Numbered from the stretch's first letter, positions 17,101-25,926 are shown. The stretch: DNA of 64,000 bases from CAVTJL01 sp963735065 (GCA_963735065.1 CAVTJL010000004.1:930001-994000); one strand, 5' to 3'. Translations and numbers: made by a program. Notes: a model not told the origin generated them from the sequence alone.

Positions 17101-18087
17101 ATGAGCCGTCTCGAGGGGCTCCCGATCATTGTCGTGTTCGCGGCGCTGGTCGGGCTCTTCATGGCGACGGCGCCCGAGGTCTTCCTCAGCCTTCCGATCT
17201 ATCGCTCGTTTCTCACCACCGTGCCGCCCATCCTCATCTTGGCCCTCGGCCTCACGCTCGTGATCACGGCCGGCGAGATCGACCTTTCCTTCCCGAGTGT
17301 GATCGCCTTCTCCGGCTTTCTCCTCTCCTACTGCATCAAGGATCTCGATCAGGTCTGGCTGGCGGTGCCGGCGGCGCTGATCGGCGGTGCCCTGATCGGT
17401 TGGGTCAACGGGTTCATCGTCGCGATCATCGGCGTGCCCTCGATCATCGCCACGCTTGCGACCCAGTTCTTCTGGGGCGGCATCACCACCGTGATCTCCG
17501 GCGGCGTCTCCTACTCGCTCAGAACCGTGGACCAGCACCTGATCTGGCACCTTCTGGTCGGTGATATCGCCTCGATGCCGGTCCAGGCGCTGTGGGCGCT
17601 GGGGATTGCCGTGGCTCTCTGGTTCGTCCTCAACCGCCACCGCTTCGGCGAGCATCTCTTGTTCATCGGCGACAACCCGAGCGTCGCCCGGGTCGTCGGC
17701 ATCCAGGTCGAGCGGGAGAAGATCAAGCTCTTCACCCTCATGGGCGTGCTCGGCGGCTTCGCCGCATGCATCCTGACCCTCGAGAACAAGAACTTCTTCA
17801 ACACCCAGGGCCAGGGCTTCCTCCTCGTGGCCCTGGCCGCGGTCTTCATCGGCGGCACATCGATCCTCGGTGGCAAAGGAACGATCGTCGGAACCTTCTT
17901 CGGCGCGTTCATCATCACGATGATCGAGGCGGGCCTCGTGGCGACCGGCATTCAGGGCTTCTGGGTGCGAGCCGTCGAAGGCATCGTCTTCCTCAGCGCC
18001 GTCATCTTCCACCTCGCCATCGACGAGCCGGGCAAGCTCGCCGAGATCCGCCGTCGCCTGCCGCTCCTCCGACTACGTCCACCCTGA
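17101..18087 (+). CDS. Sugar ABC transporter permease
   Basis: This RbsC/FrcC-type inner-membrane permease has 328 residues from the ATG at 17101. Hydrophobic segments alternate through the chain. The family signature LGLTLVITAGEIDLSFPSV is near residue 50, and the late loop IGGTSILGGKGTIVGTFFGA matches the conserved C-terminal region. An in-frame TTG at 17080 would add seven residues, so the exact start is uncertain. It lies between the single-domain ATPase and the binding protein of the same importer. Confidence 0.9.
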   Translation: MSRLEGLPIIVVFAALVGLFMATAPEVFLSLPIYRSFLTTVPPILILALGLTLVITAGEIDLSFPSVIAFSGFLLSYCIKDLDQVWLAVPAALIGGALIGWVNGFIVAIIGVPSIIATLATQFFWGGITTVISGGVSYSLRTVDQHLIWHLLVGDIASMPVQALWALGIAVALWFVLNRHRFGEHLLFIGDNPSVARVVGIQVEREKIKLFTLMGVLGGFAACILTLENKNFFNTQGQGFLLVALAAVFIGGTSILGGKGTIVGTFFGAFIITMIEAGLVATGIQGFWVRAVEGIVFLSAVIFHLAIDEPGKLAEIRRRLPLLRLRPP

Positions 18088-18142
18088 GCGCGGAGGCGAC
18101 GAGCCCTAGCCCTAAAGGCAGCAATGACAGGGAGTGTCTTCG

Positions 18143-19141
18143 ATGCGCAGACGGTCGATCCTGGCTACGGCCTCCGCCGTGATGCTCGTGTCCCTGGCGG
18201 TCAGTGCCGACGCGCAGACCACCAAGGGCCCGCTCGGCGAGGGCATGACGATGTACATGCAGATGGGCGGCAATCCCGGCGACGGGGCCACCTGGGCGCG
18301 TGAGAATGGCGCCCTCGATGCCGCCAAAGCCTTCGGCATCAAGCTTATCCAGCAATACTCGGCCTGGCAGCCCGAGACGATGCTCGATCAGTTCCGCCAG
18401 GCGATGGCCGCCAAGCCGACCTGCATCGGGATCATGGGCCATCCCGGGAATGGCGCCTTCGCCGACCTCGTCGCCTCGGCCGAGCAGCAGGGCATCAAGG
18501 TCACATCCGGCAACGCGCCGCTGACCGAGCTCTACAAGAAGTACGTGGCTGACGGCTTCGGCTATGCGGGTGTCGACCTCTATGCTGGTGGCGCGCTGAC
18601 CGCCCAGAAGATGATCGAGTACGGGCACCTCAAGGCCGGCGACAAGGCGCTCGAGTACGGCCTCGTCTCGCAGGGCGAGCGCGGGCTCAGCGACAAGGGC
18701 CTGAAGGAGACGCTCGAGAAGGCCGGGCTCAAGGTCGACTATCTCGAGATCAGCCCGGAGGTGAACGCCGACAGCTCCCTCGCCGTCCCCATCCTCACCG
18801 CCTATCTTGCCAAGAATCCGGACGTGAAGGCGATCGGCACGCAGCACGGCGGCGTCACCTCGCAGATCCCGCGCGCGCTCGAGCAGGCCGGCAAGAAGCC
18901 GGGCGACGTGATCGTCGGCGGCATCGACCTCGCTCCGGCGACGATCGACGGCCTGGAGAAGGGCTGGATCAGCGTGACCCTCGACCAGCAGCTCTATCTG
19001 CAGGGATTCCTGCCGGTGGCGCAGTGCGTCCTCTCCGCCAAATATGGCTTCGCCGGCCTCTACGTGAACACCGGCGCGGGTGTCGTCACACCCGACACGA
19101 TCAAGGCTCTTGTGCCCCTCATCGAGAAGGGCATCCGCTGA
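18143..19141 (+). CDS. Periplasmic sugar-binding protein
   Basis: This 332-residue RbsB-like solute-binding protein belongs to the second sugar ABC system. The N-terminus MRRRSILATASAVMLVSLAV is a clear Sec-type signal peptide, with cleavage expected after SADA. The start at 18143 is preceded by GGGAG at good spacing. The mature protein has the two-lobe periplasmic-binding pattern, with segments such as IGIMGHPGNGAFADLVASAE and VIVGGIDLAPATIDGLEKG. It ends the operon and is followed by a GC-rich hairpin. The ligand is not evident. Confidence 0.9.
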   Translation: MRRRSILATASAVMLVSLAVSADAQTTKGPLGEGMTMYMQMGGNPGDGATWARENGALDAAKAFGIKLIQQYSAWQPETMLDQFRQAMAAKPTCIGIMGHPGNGAFADLVASAEQQGIKVTSGNAPLTELYKKYVADGFGYAGVDLYAGGALTAQKMIEYGHLKAGDKALEYGLVSQGERGLSDKGLKETLEKAGLKVDYLEISPEVNADSSLAVPILTAYLAKNPDVKAIGTQHGGVTSQIPRALEQAGKKPGDVIVGGIDLAPATIDGLEKGWISVTLDQQLYLQGFLPVAQCVLSAKYGFAGLYVNTGAGVVTPDTIKALVPLIEKGIR

Positions 19142-19146
19142 CATGG

Positions 19147-19171
19147 AGCGGCCCGGCCAGGCCGGGCCGCT
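19147..19171 (+). terminator. Hairpin after the binding-protein gene
   Basis: A long, nearly perfect GC-rich inverted repeat lies directly behind the stop codon of the binding-protein gene and is followed by a T-rich but interrupted run (CTTGCTTT). It could be a leaky terminator or an mRNA-stabilising hairpin that raises binding-protein expression relative to the downstream hydrolase gene. Confidence 0.5.
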
Positions 19172-19189
19172 CTTGCTTTGGGGTTACCG

Positions 19190-20050
19190 ATGAAGCTCTA
19201 CCGCCAGTTCGAGACTCAAGAAGAGCTCGACGCCGCGTACAATCCGACCGTCATCCGGCCGGACAGCGCCGGCTTCTTCGAGCGCTGGGCCGATGCCAGC
19301 GAGCGCGCCTGCCGCGAGCTTTCCTGCCGGCTCGACGTCCGCTACGGACCCACCCGCGCGGAGCATCTCGACATCTTTCCTGCCGGGGCCGGCGCGCCCG
19401 TCCACATGTTCGTGCACGGCGGCTACTGGCGCCGCTTCAGCGCGCGCGAGCACGACTTCCTGGCGCCGAGCTTCGTCACCGAAGGCGTCGCCTTCGTCAG
19501 CGTCAACTATGCGCTCTGCCCCGAGGTCACCATCGACGAGATCGTCCGCCAGGTGCGCGCCGCGGCCGCCTGGGTGCACCGCCACGCAGCGGAGTTCGGC
19601 GGGGATCCGGATCGCATCACCATCTCCGGCCACTCGGCCGGCGGCCACCTCGTCGCGACGACCCTGTCGACCGACTGGGCCGGCGCCTATGACCTGCCGC
19701 CGGACCTGCTCAAGGGCGGACTTGCCATAAGCGGCCTCTTCGACCTGGCGCCCTTCCCTTTCACCTTCCTCCAGCCCCGGCTGCAGCTGACCTGCGATCA
19801 GGTGCGCAGGAACAGCCCGATCCTCCACGTGCCGGCGTGGCCTCTATGCCCGCTCGCCCTGGCGGTCGGAGGCCGCGAGCAGGACGAGTTCAAGCGCCAG
19901 TCGAAGGACTACCTGACGGCCTGGCAGAGCAGCGGCCACGAGGGTCGCTACCTAGAGCTGGCTGACCACGATCACTTCACCGTCCTGGACGAGCTTCAGC
20001 GCCCGGGCAGCGAGCTGCGCCTGGCGCTGAACGGACTGATCCGGCGCTGA
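19190..20050 (+). CDS. Alpha/beta hydrolase, kynurenine-formamidase-like
   Basis: This alpha/beta-hydrolase has 286 residues from the ATG at 19190. The oxyanion-hole motif HGGYWRRF and the nucleophile elbow SGHSAGGH match arylformamidase/esterase-like members. The acid and histidine of the triad are probably in the C-terminal part (ELADHDHFTVLDEL). It starts 48 bp after the sugar-binding-protein stop and may be read through from that operon. No other kynurenine-pathway gene is nearby, so the formamidase name is only a family resemblance. Confidence 0.85.
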   Translation: MKLYRQFETQEELDAAYNPTVIRPDSAGFFERWADASERACRELSCRLDVRYGPTRAEHLDIFPAGAGAPVHMFVHGGYWRRFSAREHDFLAPSFVTEGVAFVSVNYALCPEVTIDEIVRQVRAAAAWVHRHAAEFGGDPDRITISGHSAGGHLVATTLSTDWAGAYDLPPDLLKGGLAISGLFDLAPFPFTFLQPRLQLTCDQVRRNSPILHVPAWPLCPLALAVGGREQDEFKRQSKDYLTAWQSSGHEGRYLELADHDHFTVLDELQRPGSELRLALNGLIRR

Positions 20051-20179
20051 GCGCGCTCCCGGCCGTCTGATTGCCTGGGCGCACGGCGTATCAGCGGCAG
20101 CTCAGGCGTCCTGAGAGCGCGCTGACCTCGATGCGCCGGCGGCCCCGCGCCGGCCCGCAGGCTGGAGATTGGCAAGGTC

Positions 20180-20596
20180 ATGGCGATGGGCCCGATCGAC
20201 CGCATTCTCGAGACGGTTCTCTACGTCGACGATCTCGGCGCGGCGGAGCTGTTCTACAGCGAGGTGCTGGGGCTGGAGCTGGATAGCCGGAAGGCCGGGC
20301 TCTTCTGCTTCTTCCGCGTGGGGGACGGCATGCTGCTGCTCTTCGAGCCCGAGGCGTCGCAGGCCAACACGGCGATACCCGCTCACGGCACGCACGGCGC
20401 AGGGCACGCCTGCTTCGCCGTGCCCGAGCAGGAGCTCGAGGCATGGAAGAGGAAGCTCGAGGGTCAGGGGATCGCGATTGAGGCCGAGCAGGCCTGGCCG
20501 CGTGGCGGCCGGTCGTTCTATTTCCGGGACCCGGCAGGAAACAGCCTCGAGATGGCGACGCCGCGAATCTGGGGGCTGCCCGATCGACGCCGCTGA
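20180..20596 (+). CDS. VOC (glyoxalase/bleomycin-resistance fold) family protein
   Basis: This 138-residue protein has the two beta-alpha-beta-beta-beta modules of the vicinal oxygen chelate fold: TVLYVDDLGAAELFYSEVLGLEL at the start and FYFRDPAGNSLEMATP at the end. The metal-binding glutamate of the second module is in SLEMA, and a histidine is in HACFAVPE. These proteins bind a divalent metal and act on glyoxal adducts, dioxygenase substrates or antibiotics. Substrate is unknown. A second ATG two codons downstream is an alternative start. Confidence 0.85.
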   Translation: MAMGPIDRILETVLYVDDLGAAELFYSEVLGLELDSRKAGLFCFFRVGDGMLLLFEPEASQANTAIPAHGTHGAGHACFAVPEQELEAWKRKLEGQGIAIEAEQAWPRGGRSFYFRDPAGNSLEMATPRIWGLPDRRR

Positions 20597-20656
20597 GGCG
20601 GCCGCTCCTGCCAGGTGACGATGCTCCGTTCTAGGAGGTCGCCGGACCGGAGGGCT

Positions 20657-20681
20657 CGCTCACGCTCAAAGGGCGTGAGCG
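20657..20681. terminator. Hairpin between convergent genes
   Basis: A perfect 9-bp stem (20657-20665 with 20673-20681) with a 7-nt loop lies between the convergent VOC gene and the NDUFA12 gene. No long T run follows on either strand, so it is at best a weak bidirectional terminator. Confidence 0.4.
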
Positions 20682-20688
20682 CCCTTCC

Positions 20689-21069
20689 CTAAGGCCGCCA
20701 AGCTTCGTAGTCGCCGGTGGCCCGATCGCGATGGCCGCCACGTCGCTCGTGGCCGGGCGGAACGTAGGCCTGCAGCGTGCCGGACAGGTTGGGCTGATGG
20801 GGCTTCTCCCAACGCCGCTCGACGAGCGGCTCCTCGCTCGGCGACTTTTCCCTGTTGTGGTGCAGCCAGGCATTCCAGCCCGCCGGCACCATGCTGGCCT
20901 CGATCTCGCCCTTGCTGGCGTAGATTACCCACCGTCGCTCGGACTGCCAGGCACGATCACCCCGCTCGCGGAAGTAGACATTGCCGAACTCGTCCTGACC
21001 GACCCGGACGCCCTTGCGGCGGGTCAGCAGCTCGGTTCCGAGAGTGTTGTTGCGCAGCCACTTGAGCAA
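20689..21069 (-). CDS. Complex I accessory subunit, NDUFA12 family
   Basis: This 126-residue protein is a homologue of the NDUFA12 accessory subunit of NADH:ubiquinone oxidoreductase, found in alphaproteobacteria and mitochondria. Characteristic segments are GTELLTRRKGVRVGQDEFGNVYF, read here as two adjoining conserved blocks, and RRWVIYASKGEIEASMVPAGWNAWLHH, likewise. It acts at the matrix-side arm of complex I on the cytoplasmic face. It is a single gene away from the nuo operon, which is usual, and it supports alphaproteobacterial origin. Confidence 0.92.
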   Translation of the reverse strand: MLKWLRNNTLGTELLTRRKGVRVGQDEFGNVYFRERGDRAWQSERRWVIYASKGEIEASMVPAGWNAWLHHNREKSPSEEPLVERRWEKPHQPNLSGTLQAYVPPGHERRGGHRDRATGDYEAWRP

Positions 21070-21184
21070 AGGATCCTCCGGACGCCCGCCAGCCGATGAC
21101 GATCCGGACTATGGCCGAGCCCGCCTCGAAAATCCAGCAATGCCGGATTGACCATGCTCAATCGGGAGCGGCATGGGGATGGCC

Positions 21185-21259
21185 GGTGGATAACAGGGCG
21201 AGCCGCGAGCCCGCCGGCGCCCCACGCATGCCCCCAGCTTACCCACAAGCGGTGGATAA
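21185..21259. promoter_or_regulatory. Cluster of DnaA-box-like 9-mers
   Basis: Three near matches to the DnaA box TTATNCACA are seen. GGTGGATAA occurs at 21185-21193 and again at 21251-21259, each one base away from the reverse-strand box. TTACCCACA at 21239-21247 is one base away on the forward strand. The last two form an inverted pair separated by three bases. A perfect box lies downstream of the gene at 25558. DnaA control of ribonucleotide reductase is known for E. coli nrdAB. A role here is inferred. Confidence 0.45.
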
Positions 21260-21494
21260 AAGGGACAAAAGAACAAACCATGGACTGACGGGCGAGTCCG
21301 GATCAGCTGACACTGATGCGCATATGCGACAGCTCAGGAGGAAATCGCGCGTGAAGCGAGCGAGGCGGTTGACCGCGAGCCCGGTGCAGCGCCGCGCCAG
21401 CAGGATGCCTCGCCCTCACAGCGGCCAGCGGGGGCGCCTGGCGGGCGGCGGCCCGCTGCCGCGGCGCTGCATTTGGTGTTGGAATCGTCCTGAA

Positions 21495-21510
21495 CATCTA
21501 TATATTGATC
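21495..21510. promoter_or_regulatory. NrdR-box-like palindrome
   Basis: The core CTATATATTG at 21498-21507 fits the published NrdR-box core CWATATATWG exactly, inside an AT-rich island in otherwise GC-rich DNA. NrdR represses ribonucleotide reductase genes when dATP is abundant. The site lies about 225 bp upstream of the nrdJ start. A second box at the usual spacing was not found, which lowers confidence. Confidence 0.55.
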
Positions 21511-21732
21511 GTTGTGGCCGCCGATTGCGACCACGCCCCACCATGCCCGCCAGGGCGCGAGCCATGGTCTGTTGTCGGTTCCGACTGAGGGGACTAGACT
21601 GATGGGCGATAAGGATGAGGCTCACGTGACCCTGATCGGGAATTGTAGAGGATAATCATCCTGTCATTGCCCATCTCGTTTCCGTTGACGAACAACTCAA
21701 GAACATTCTACGCTGTTTCGAGGAGGAGAATG

Positions 21733-24700
21733 ATGGCGCTCAGGATTGCGCGGAGGTTCACGCGAGAGGGTGAGTCACCCTTCGCGTCGATTCCGTTCCG
21801 TGTAGCGAGCAGCGAGATTCGCAATCCCGACGGGTCGGTCGTCTTCCGACTCGAGAGGGCTGAGGTGCCTGCTGCCTGGTCGCAGGTGGCGGTGGATGTC
21901 CTCGCCCAAAAGTATTTTCGAAAGGCTGGCGTTCCGACGCGCCTGCGTCCCGTCCGCGAGAAGGGCGTGCCATCATGGCTGGCGCGGCGGGTGCCCGACG
22001 AGAAGGCGCTTGCCGAGCTGCCGGAAGAGGAGCGGTTCGGCGGCGAGACCGACGCTCAGCAGGTCTTCGACCGGCTGGCCGGGACCTGGACCTATTGGGG
22101 CTGGAAGAGCGGCTATTTCGCCTCCGAGGAGGACGCCCGCGCGTTCATGGACGAGCTTCGCTACATGCTGGCGAAGCAGATGGCGGCGCCGAACTCGCCC
22201 CAGTGGTTCAATACGGGCCTGCATTGGGCCTATGGCATCGACGGCCCGGCGCAGGGTCATTTCCACGTCGACGAGGCGACGGGAGAGGTGAAGGCCTCGA
22301 CCTCGGCCTATGAGCGGCCCCAGCCCCATGCCTGCTTCATTCAGAGCATCGCCGACGATCTCGTCAACGAAGGCGGGATCATGGACCTCTGGGTCCGCGA
22401 GGCACGGCTCTTCAAGTATGGATCCGGCACGGGCACGAACTTCTCGGCGCTGAGGGGCGACGGCGAGCGGCTGTCCGGTGGCGGCCGGTCGTCGGGGCTG
22501 ATGAGCTTCCTCAAGATCGGCGACCGTGCCGCCGGGGCGATCAAGTCGGGTGGCACGACGCGACGTGCGGCCAAGATGGTGATCGTCAACATCGATCACC
22601 CCGACGTCGAGGCCTTCATCGACTGGAAGGTCATCGAGGAGCAGAAGGTGGCGGCGCTGGTCGCCGGCTCCAAGCTGCTCAAGCAGCATGCGCAGGCAGT
22701 GATGACGGCCTGCCATGAGTGCGATCTCTCGGGCGAGGCCCGGTTCGATCCGGCGCAGAACGCCGAGCTGCGTCGGGCGGTGCGCGAGGCGCGTCGGGCG
22801 ATGCTGCCGGACGGCGCCATCCAGCAGGTCGTCCTCTACGCGAGCCAGGGCTACACGAGCATCGACATCCCGGTCTACGACACCGACTGGGACAGCGAGG
22901 CCTATGTCACGGCGGCCGGGCAGAACTCGAACAACACGGTACGGGTCACCGACGAGTTCCTGCGAGCGGTGGCCGAGGACCGGGACTGGGAGCTGTTCCG
23001 GCGTACGGACGGCAAGCCCAAGAAGACGGTCAAGGCGCGGCAGCTCTGGGAGCGTATCGCGTTCGCCGCCTGGGCCAGCGCCGATCCGGGGGTGCAGTAC
23101 GACACGACGATCAACGACTGGCACACCTGCCCGAACGCGGGGCGCATCAACGCGTCCAATCCGTGCTCGGAGTACATGTTCCTCGACGACACGGCCTGCA
23201 ACCTCGCCTCGCTGAACCTCATGGCATTCCTGAGCGAGGACGGCGGCTTCGCGATCGACGCCTTCGTGCACGCCGTGCGGCTGTGGACGATCGTGCTCGA
23301 GATCTCCGTGCTGATGGCGCAGTTCCCGGCCCGCAAGATCGCCGAGCTCTCCTGGCGGTACCGCACCCTCGGTCTCGGCTACGCCAATCTGGGCGGCCTC
23401 CTCATGGGCTCGGGCCTCGGCTACGACAGCAAGGCCGGGCGTGCCTACGGCGCAGCGATCACCGCGCTGATGACGGGCACATCCTATAAGGTGTCGGCCG
23501 AGATGGCCGAGGGGCTGGCGCCGTTCCCGGGCTATGCCGACAATCGCGAGGCGACGCTGCGCGTGCTTCGCAACCATCGACGCGCCGCCTGGAGCGAGAC
23601 CGCCGGCTATGAGGGGCTGGGCACCCTGCCCCTGCCGCTCGATGCGGAGAGCTGCCCGGAAGCCCAGCTCGTCGCCGCGGCGAGGCGCGCCTGGGACGAT
23701 GCCGTTGCTGCCGCCGAGGCGCACGGGATCCGCAACGCCCAGGTCTCGGTGATCGCACCGACGGGCACGATCGGGCTGGTGATGGATTGCGACACCACCG
23801 GGATCGAGCCGGATTTCGCGCTGGTCAAGTTCAAGAAGCTCGCCGGCGGCGGCTTCTTCAAGATCATCAACCGCGTGGTCCCGAGGGCACTCGAGAAGCT
23901 CGGCTACAGCAACGCGCAGATCGAGGAGATCGGCCGTTACGCGGTGGGTCACGGCACGCTCAAGGATGCTCCCTTCGTCAATCACGAGAGCCTGCGGGCG
24001 CGCGGGTTTGACGAGGACTCCCTGGCGCGGCTCGAGGCGGCGCTGCCGACCGCGTTCGACATCAAGTACGCGTTCAACCGCTTCACGCTGGGCGAGGCCT
24101 TCTGCAAGGAGGTGCTGGGCCTGAGCGAGGCCCAGCTCGACGAGCCCGGCTTCGAGATGCTGCGGGCGCTGGGGTTCCCCAGGGATCAGATCGAGGCCGC
24201 GAACAATTATTGCTGCGGCACGATGACGATCGAGGGCGCCCCGCACCTGAAGGTGGAGCACCTGCCCGTCTTCGACTGTGCCAATCCGTGTGGCCGCACC
24301 GGCAAGCGCTTCCTCAGCGCCTCCTCGCACATCCGGATGATGGCCGCGGCACAACCCTTCATCAGCGGTGCCATCAGCAAGACCATCAACATGCCGTCGC
24401 GCGCGACCGTGCGCGACTGCGAGGACGCCTATGTCGAGGGTTGGCGCCTCGGCCTCAAGGCGCTGGCCCTCTACCGCGACGGCTCGAAGCTGTCGCAGCC
24501 TCTGGCGTCCATGCTGGCGGCCGTCGACGATGAGGAGGACGAGGAGGAGAGGCCGCAGACCGAGAAGGTCGTCGAGGTCGCCGAGCACATCGTCGAGCGG
24601 TGGATCAACGAGCGTCGCAGGCTGCCTTCCCGCCGCAAGGGCTATACCCAAAAGGCGGTGGTCGGTGGCCACAAGGTCTATCTTCGGACCGGCGAGTACG

Positions 24701-25329
24701 AGGATGGCATGCTCGGTGAGATCTTCATCGACATGCACAAGGAAGGCGCTGCCTTCCGATCGCTGATGAACAGCTTCGCGATCGCGATCTCGATCGGCCT
24801 GCAATATGGCGTGCCGCTCGAGGAGTTCGTCGAGGCCTTCTCCTACACCCGGTTCGATCCGTCGGGCGTCGTCACCGGCAACGACACGATCAAGATGGCC
24901 ACATCGGTGCTCGACTACATCTTTCGCGAGCTCGCCATCTCCTATCTCGGACGCACCGACCTCGCCAATGTGGAGCCCGCCGAGCTGCGCCACGACGCGC
25001 TCGGTGGTGGCACCAAGGAAGGCGATCTCGGTCGAGAGGTGGCCCATCTCGCCTCGTCCGGTTTCGTTCGCGGCAATCTCCGCCTCCTCGCGGGCGGTGC
25101 GGGTCGCGAGACGACATCCGGTGAATGGAGATCAGGTGCGACCATGGGGTCGGCGGCCGTCGCCGACCGCACAGCGCGCCACACGGACAGCCGTGCCGAG
25201 CAGGTGCAGATCGCCCGCCTTAAAGGCTATGTGGGTGACCCCTGCCCGTCTTGCGGCAACTTTACGCTGGTGCGGAATGGCACCTGCCTGAAATGCGACA
25301 CCTGCGGCTCAACCACTGGTTGCAGCTAG
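21733..25329 (+). CDS. nrdJ: Vitamin B12-dependent ribonucleotide reductase (class II)
   Basis: This 1198-residue enzyme reduces ribonucleotides to deoxyribonucleotides using adenosylcobalamin. The start at 21733 is six bases after AGGAGG, and an adjacent ATG at 21730 is the alternative. Visible motifs include NSPQWFNTGLHWAYG, PHACFIQS and KYGSGTGTNFS in the N-terminal part. The catalytic-cysteine region is NPCSEYMFLDDTACNLASL, and the substrate-binding loop is APTGTIGLVMDCDTTGIEPD. The C-terminal tail has four to five cysteines (CPSCGNF, CLKCDTCG), as in long alphaproteobacterial NrdJ, likely for redox relay or zinc. Two terminators follow. Confidence 0.96.
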   Translation: MALRIARRFTREGESPFASIPFRVASSEIRNPDGSVVFRLERAEVPAAWSQVAVDVLAQKYFRKAGVPTRLRPVREKGVPSWLARRVPDEKALAELPEEERFGGETDAQQVFDRLAGTWTYWGWKSGYFASEEDARAFMDELRYMLAKQMAAPNSPQWFNTGLHWAYGIDGPAQGHFHVDEATGEVKASTSAYERPQPHACFIQSIADDLVNEGGIMDLWVREARLFKYGSGTGTNFSALRGDGERLSGGGRSSGLMSFLKIGDRAAGAIKSGGTTRRAAKMVIVNIDHPDVEAFIDWKVIEEQKVAALVAGSKLLKQHAQAVMTACHECDLSGEARFDPAQNAELRRAVREARRAMLPDGAIQQVVLYASQGYTSIDIPVYDTDWDSEAYVTAAGQNSNNTVRVTDEFLRAVAEDRDWELFRRTDGKPKKTVKARQLWERIAFAAWASADPGVQYDTTINDWHTCPNAGRINASNPCSEYMFLDDTACNLASLNLMAFLSEDGGFAIDAFVHAVRLWTIVLEISVLMAQFPARKIAELSWRYRTLGLGYANLGGLLMGSGLGYDSKAGRAYGAAITALMTGTSYKVSAEMAEGLAPFPGYADNREATLRVLRNHRRAAWSETAGYEGLGTLPLPLDAESCPEAQLVAAARRAWDDAVAAAEAHGIRNAQVSVIAPTGTIGLVMDCDTTGIEPDFALVKFKKLAGGGFFKIINRVVPRALEKLGYSNAQIEEIGRYAVGHGTLKDAPFVNHESLRARGFDEDSLARLEAALPTAFDIKYAFNRFTLGEAFCKEVLGLSEAQLDEPGFEMLRALGFPRDQIEAANNYCCGTMTIEGAPHLKVEHLPVFDCANPCGRTGKRFLSASSHIRMMAAAQPFISGAISKTINMPSRATVRDCEDAYVEGWRLGLKALALYRDGSKLSQPLASMLAAVDDEEDEEERPQTEKVVEVAEHIVERWINERRRLPSRRKGYTQKAVVGGHKVYLRTGEYEDGMLGEIFIDMHKEGAAFRSLMNSFAIAISIGLQYGVPLEEFVEAFSYTRFDPSGVVTGNDTIKMATSVLDYIFRELAISYLGRTDLANVEPAELRHDALGGGTKEGDLGREVAHLASSGFVRGNLRLLAGGAGRETTSGEWRSGATMGSAAVADRTARHTDSRAEQVQIARLKGYVGDPCPSCGNFTLVRNGTCLKCDTCGSTTGCS

Positions 25330-25340
25330 GGTGCGCATAG

Positions 25341-25370
25341 CGTCCCGTCGGGCAAGCGGGACGTTTCTTT
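25341..25370 (+). terminator. Intrinsic terminator of nrdJ (first)
   Basis: A stem of seven base pairs (CGTCCCG with CGGGACG) is closed by a 9-nt loop and followed directly by TTTCTTT. It lies 12 bases after the nrdJ stop codon. Confidence 0.75.
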
Positions 25371-25394
25371 CCTTGTATTCTCCTCCATGATTGA

Positions 25395-25425
25395 GGCCCG
25401 GGGCTCGCCCCGGGCCTTCTTTCTT
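25395..25425 (+). terminator. Intrinsic terminator of nrdJ (second)
   Basis: A perfect 9-bp GC stem (25395-25403 with 25408-25416) with a CTCG loop is followed by TTCTTTCTT. With the first hairpin it makes a tandem terminator behind nrdJ. Confidence 0.75.
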
Positions 25426-25503
25426 GCTTGCAGGCCGTGACGCCAGCCAGGCGACGACGGCCCGAGCCGGCGGTCGCCTTCCCGGTATGCCAGTCCCGAC
25501 ATC

Positions 25504-25547
25504 TCTTCGGCGAAGCGCCCACGCGTCTTCAGCGAAGCGCCCACGCG
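25504..25547. repeat. 22-bp tandem duplication
   Basis: Two adjacent 22-base units (25504-25525 and 25526-25547) differ at one position. Each contains GCGAAGCGCCCACGCG. No larger array is present and no function is evident. Confidence 0.8.
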
Positions 25548-25557
25548 CCATCCCCAC

Positions 25558-25566
25558 TTATCCACA
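25558..25566 (+). promoter_or_regulatory. Perfect DnaA box
   Basis: TTATCCACA matches the DnaA consensus box exactly. It stands in a short AT-richer patch downstream of nrdJ. Together with the sites upstream of nrdJ it suggests local DnaA binding. A lone 9-mer can occur by chance. Confidence 0.4.
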
Positions 25567-25926
25567 GACTGTGAGAAAGCCCGCTCCTCAGCGTTCTACT
25601 CAGCGGGGATCATATCCGCATCAGCCTCCCGCCCCTCGACAGCGGTGTCCGTCGATCCGGCGAAGGCGCCGGGCCGTGAAACCTGTGGAAAATGATGGGA
25701 AATGATGGTCGCATCAGAAGGTGTCAGTCGGTGCCGCCGCGGGATAAGGCCCCTCCGGAGCCCCATCCCAGGGCATGGCGCCCGCCAACGCGCGGCCTGC
25801 GCCGATGCTGGGCGATGCCCAGCTCATCAAGCGGCGAGCAGGGTCGGTCGGGGAGCTGAGGCTATTCTCTGAGACCGCCCGTCGGATCGGGAGGACGGGC
25901 GCCAGCGGCCCTGAGCCAGGGTGAGC

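Larger units (their letters stand above)
21070..21732. other. Long intergenic region upstream of nrdJ
   Basis: No convincing gene lies in these roughly 660 bases. They separate the divergent NDUFA12 and nrdJ genes. The stretch holds a cluster of DnaA-box-like sites at 21185-21259, a GC-rich middle part, and a NrdR-box-like palindrome at 21495-21510. The AGGAGG ribosome site of nrdJ is at 21721-21726. No cobalamin-riboswitch core was recognised. Confidence 0.6.
25426..25926. other. Intergenic region without a recognised gene
   Basis: No gene is recognised between the nrdJ terminators and the broken M24 peptidase gene. The stretch contains a 22-bp tandem duplication (25504-25547), a perfect DnaA box (25558-25566), and a TGTGGAAAA 9-mer near 25683 followed by a repeated AAATGATGG-like phrase. 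Confidence 0.55.

Noticed and set aside
21070..21732. Cobalamin riboswitch in front of the B12-dependent nrdJ
   Set aside because: No match to the conserved B12-box core or the expected helices was seen. Such switches usually control B12-independent alternatives or transport genes.
21973..25047. A 1024-codon open frame antisense to nrdJ
   Set aside because: It mirrors the codon periodicity of the GC-rich nrdJ gene, has no recognisable domain and no ribosome site. Similar long antisense frames lie opposite other genes (1905-3758, 14921-16036, 55815-58355).
25504..25547. CRISPR-like array
   Set aside because: There are only two directly adjacent 22-bp copies without spacers, and no cas gene in the window.
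21185..25566. A chromosomal replication origin
   Set aside because: DnaA-box-like sites occur, but there is no AT-rich unwinding region, and no dnaA, hemE, parAB or gidA-type neighbour. The boxes are few and mostly imperfect.
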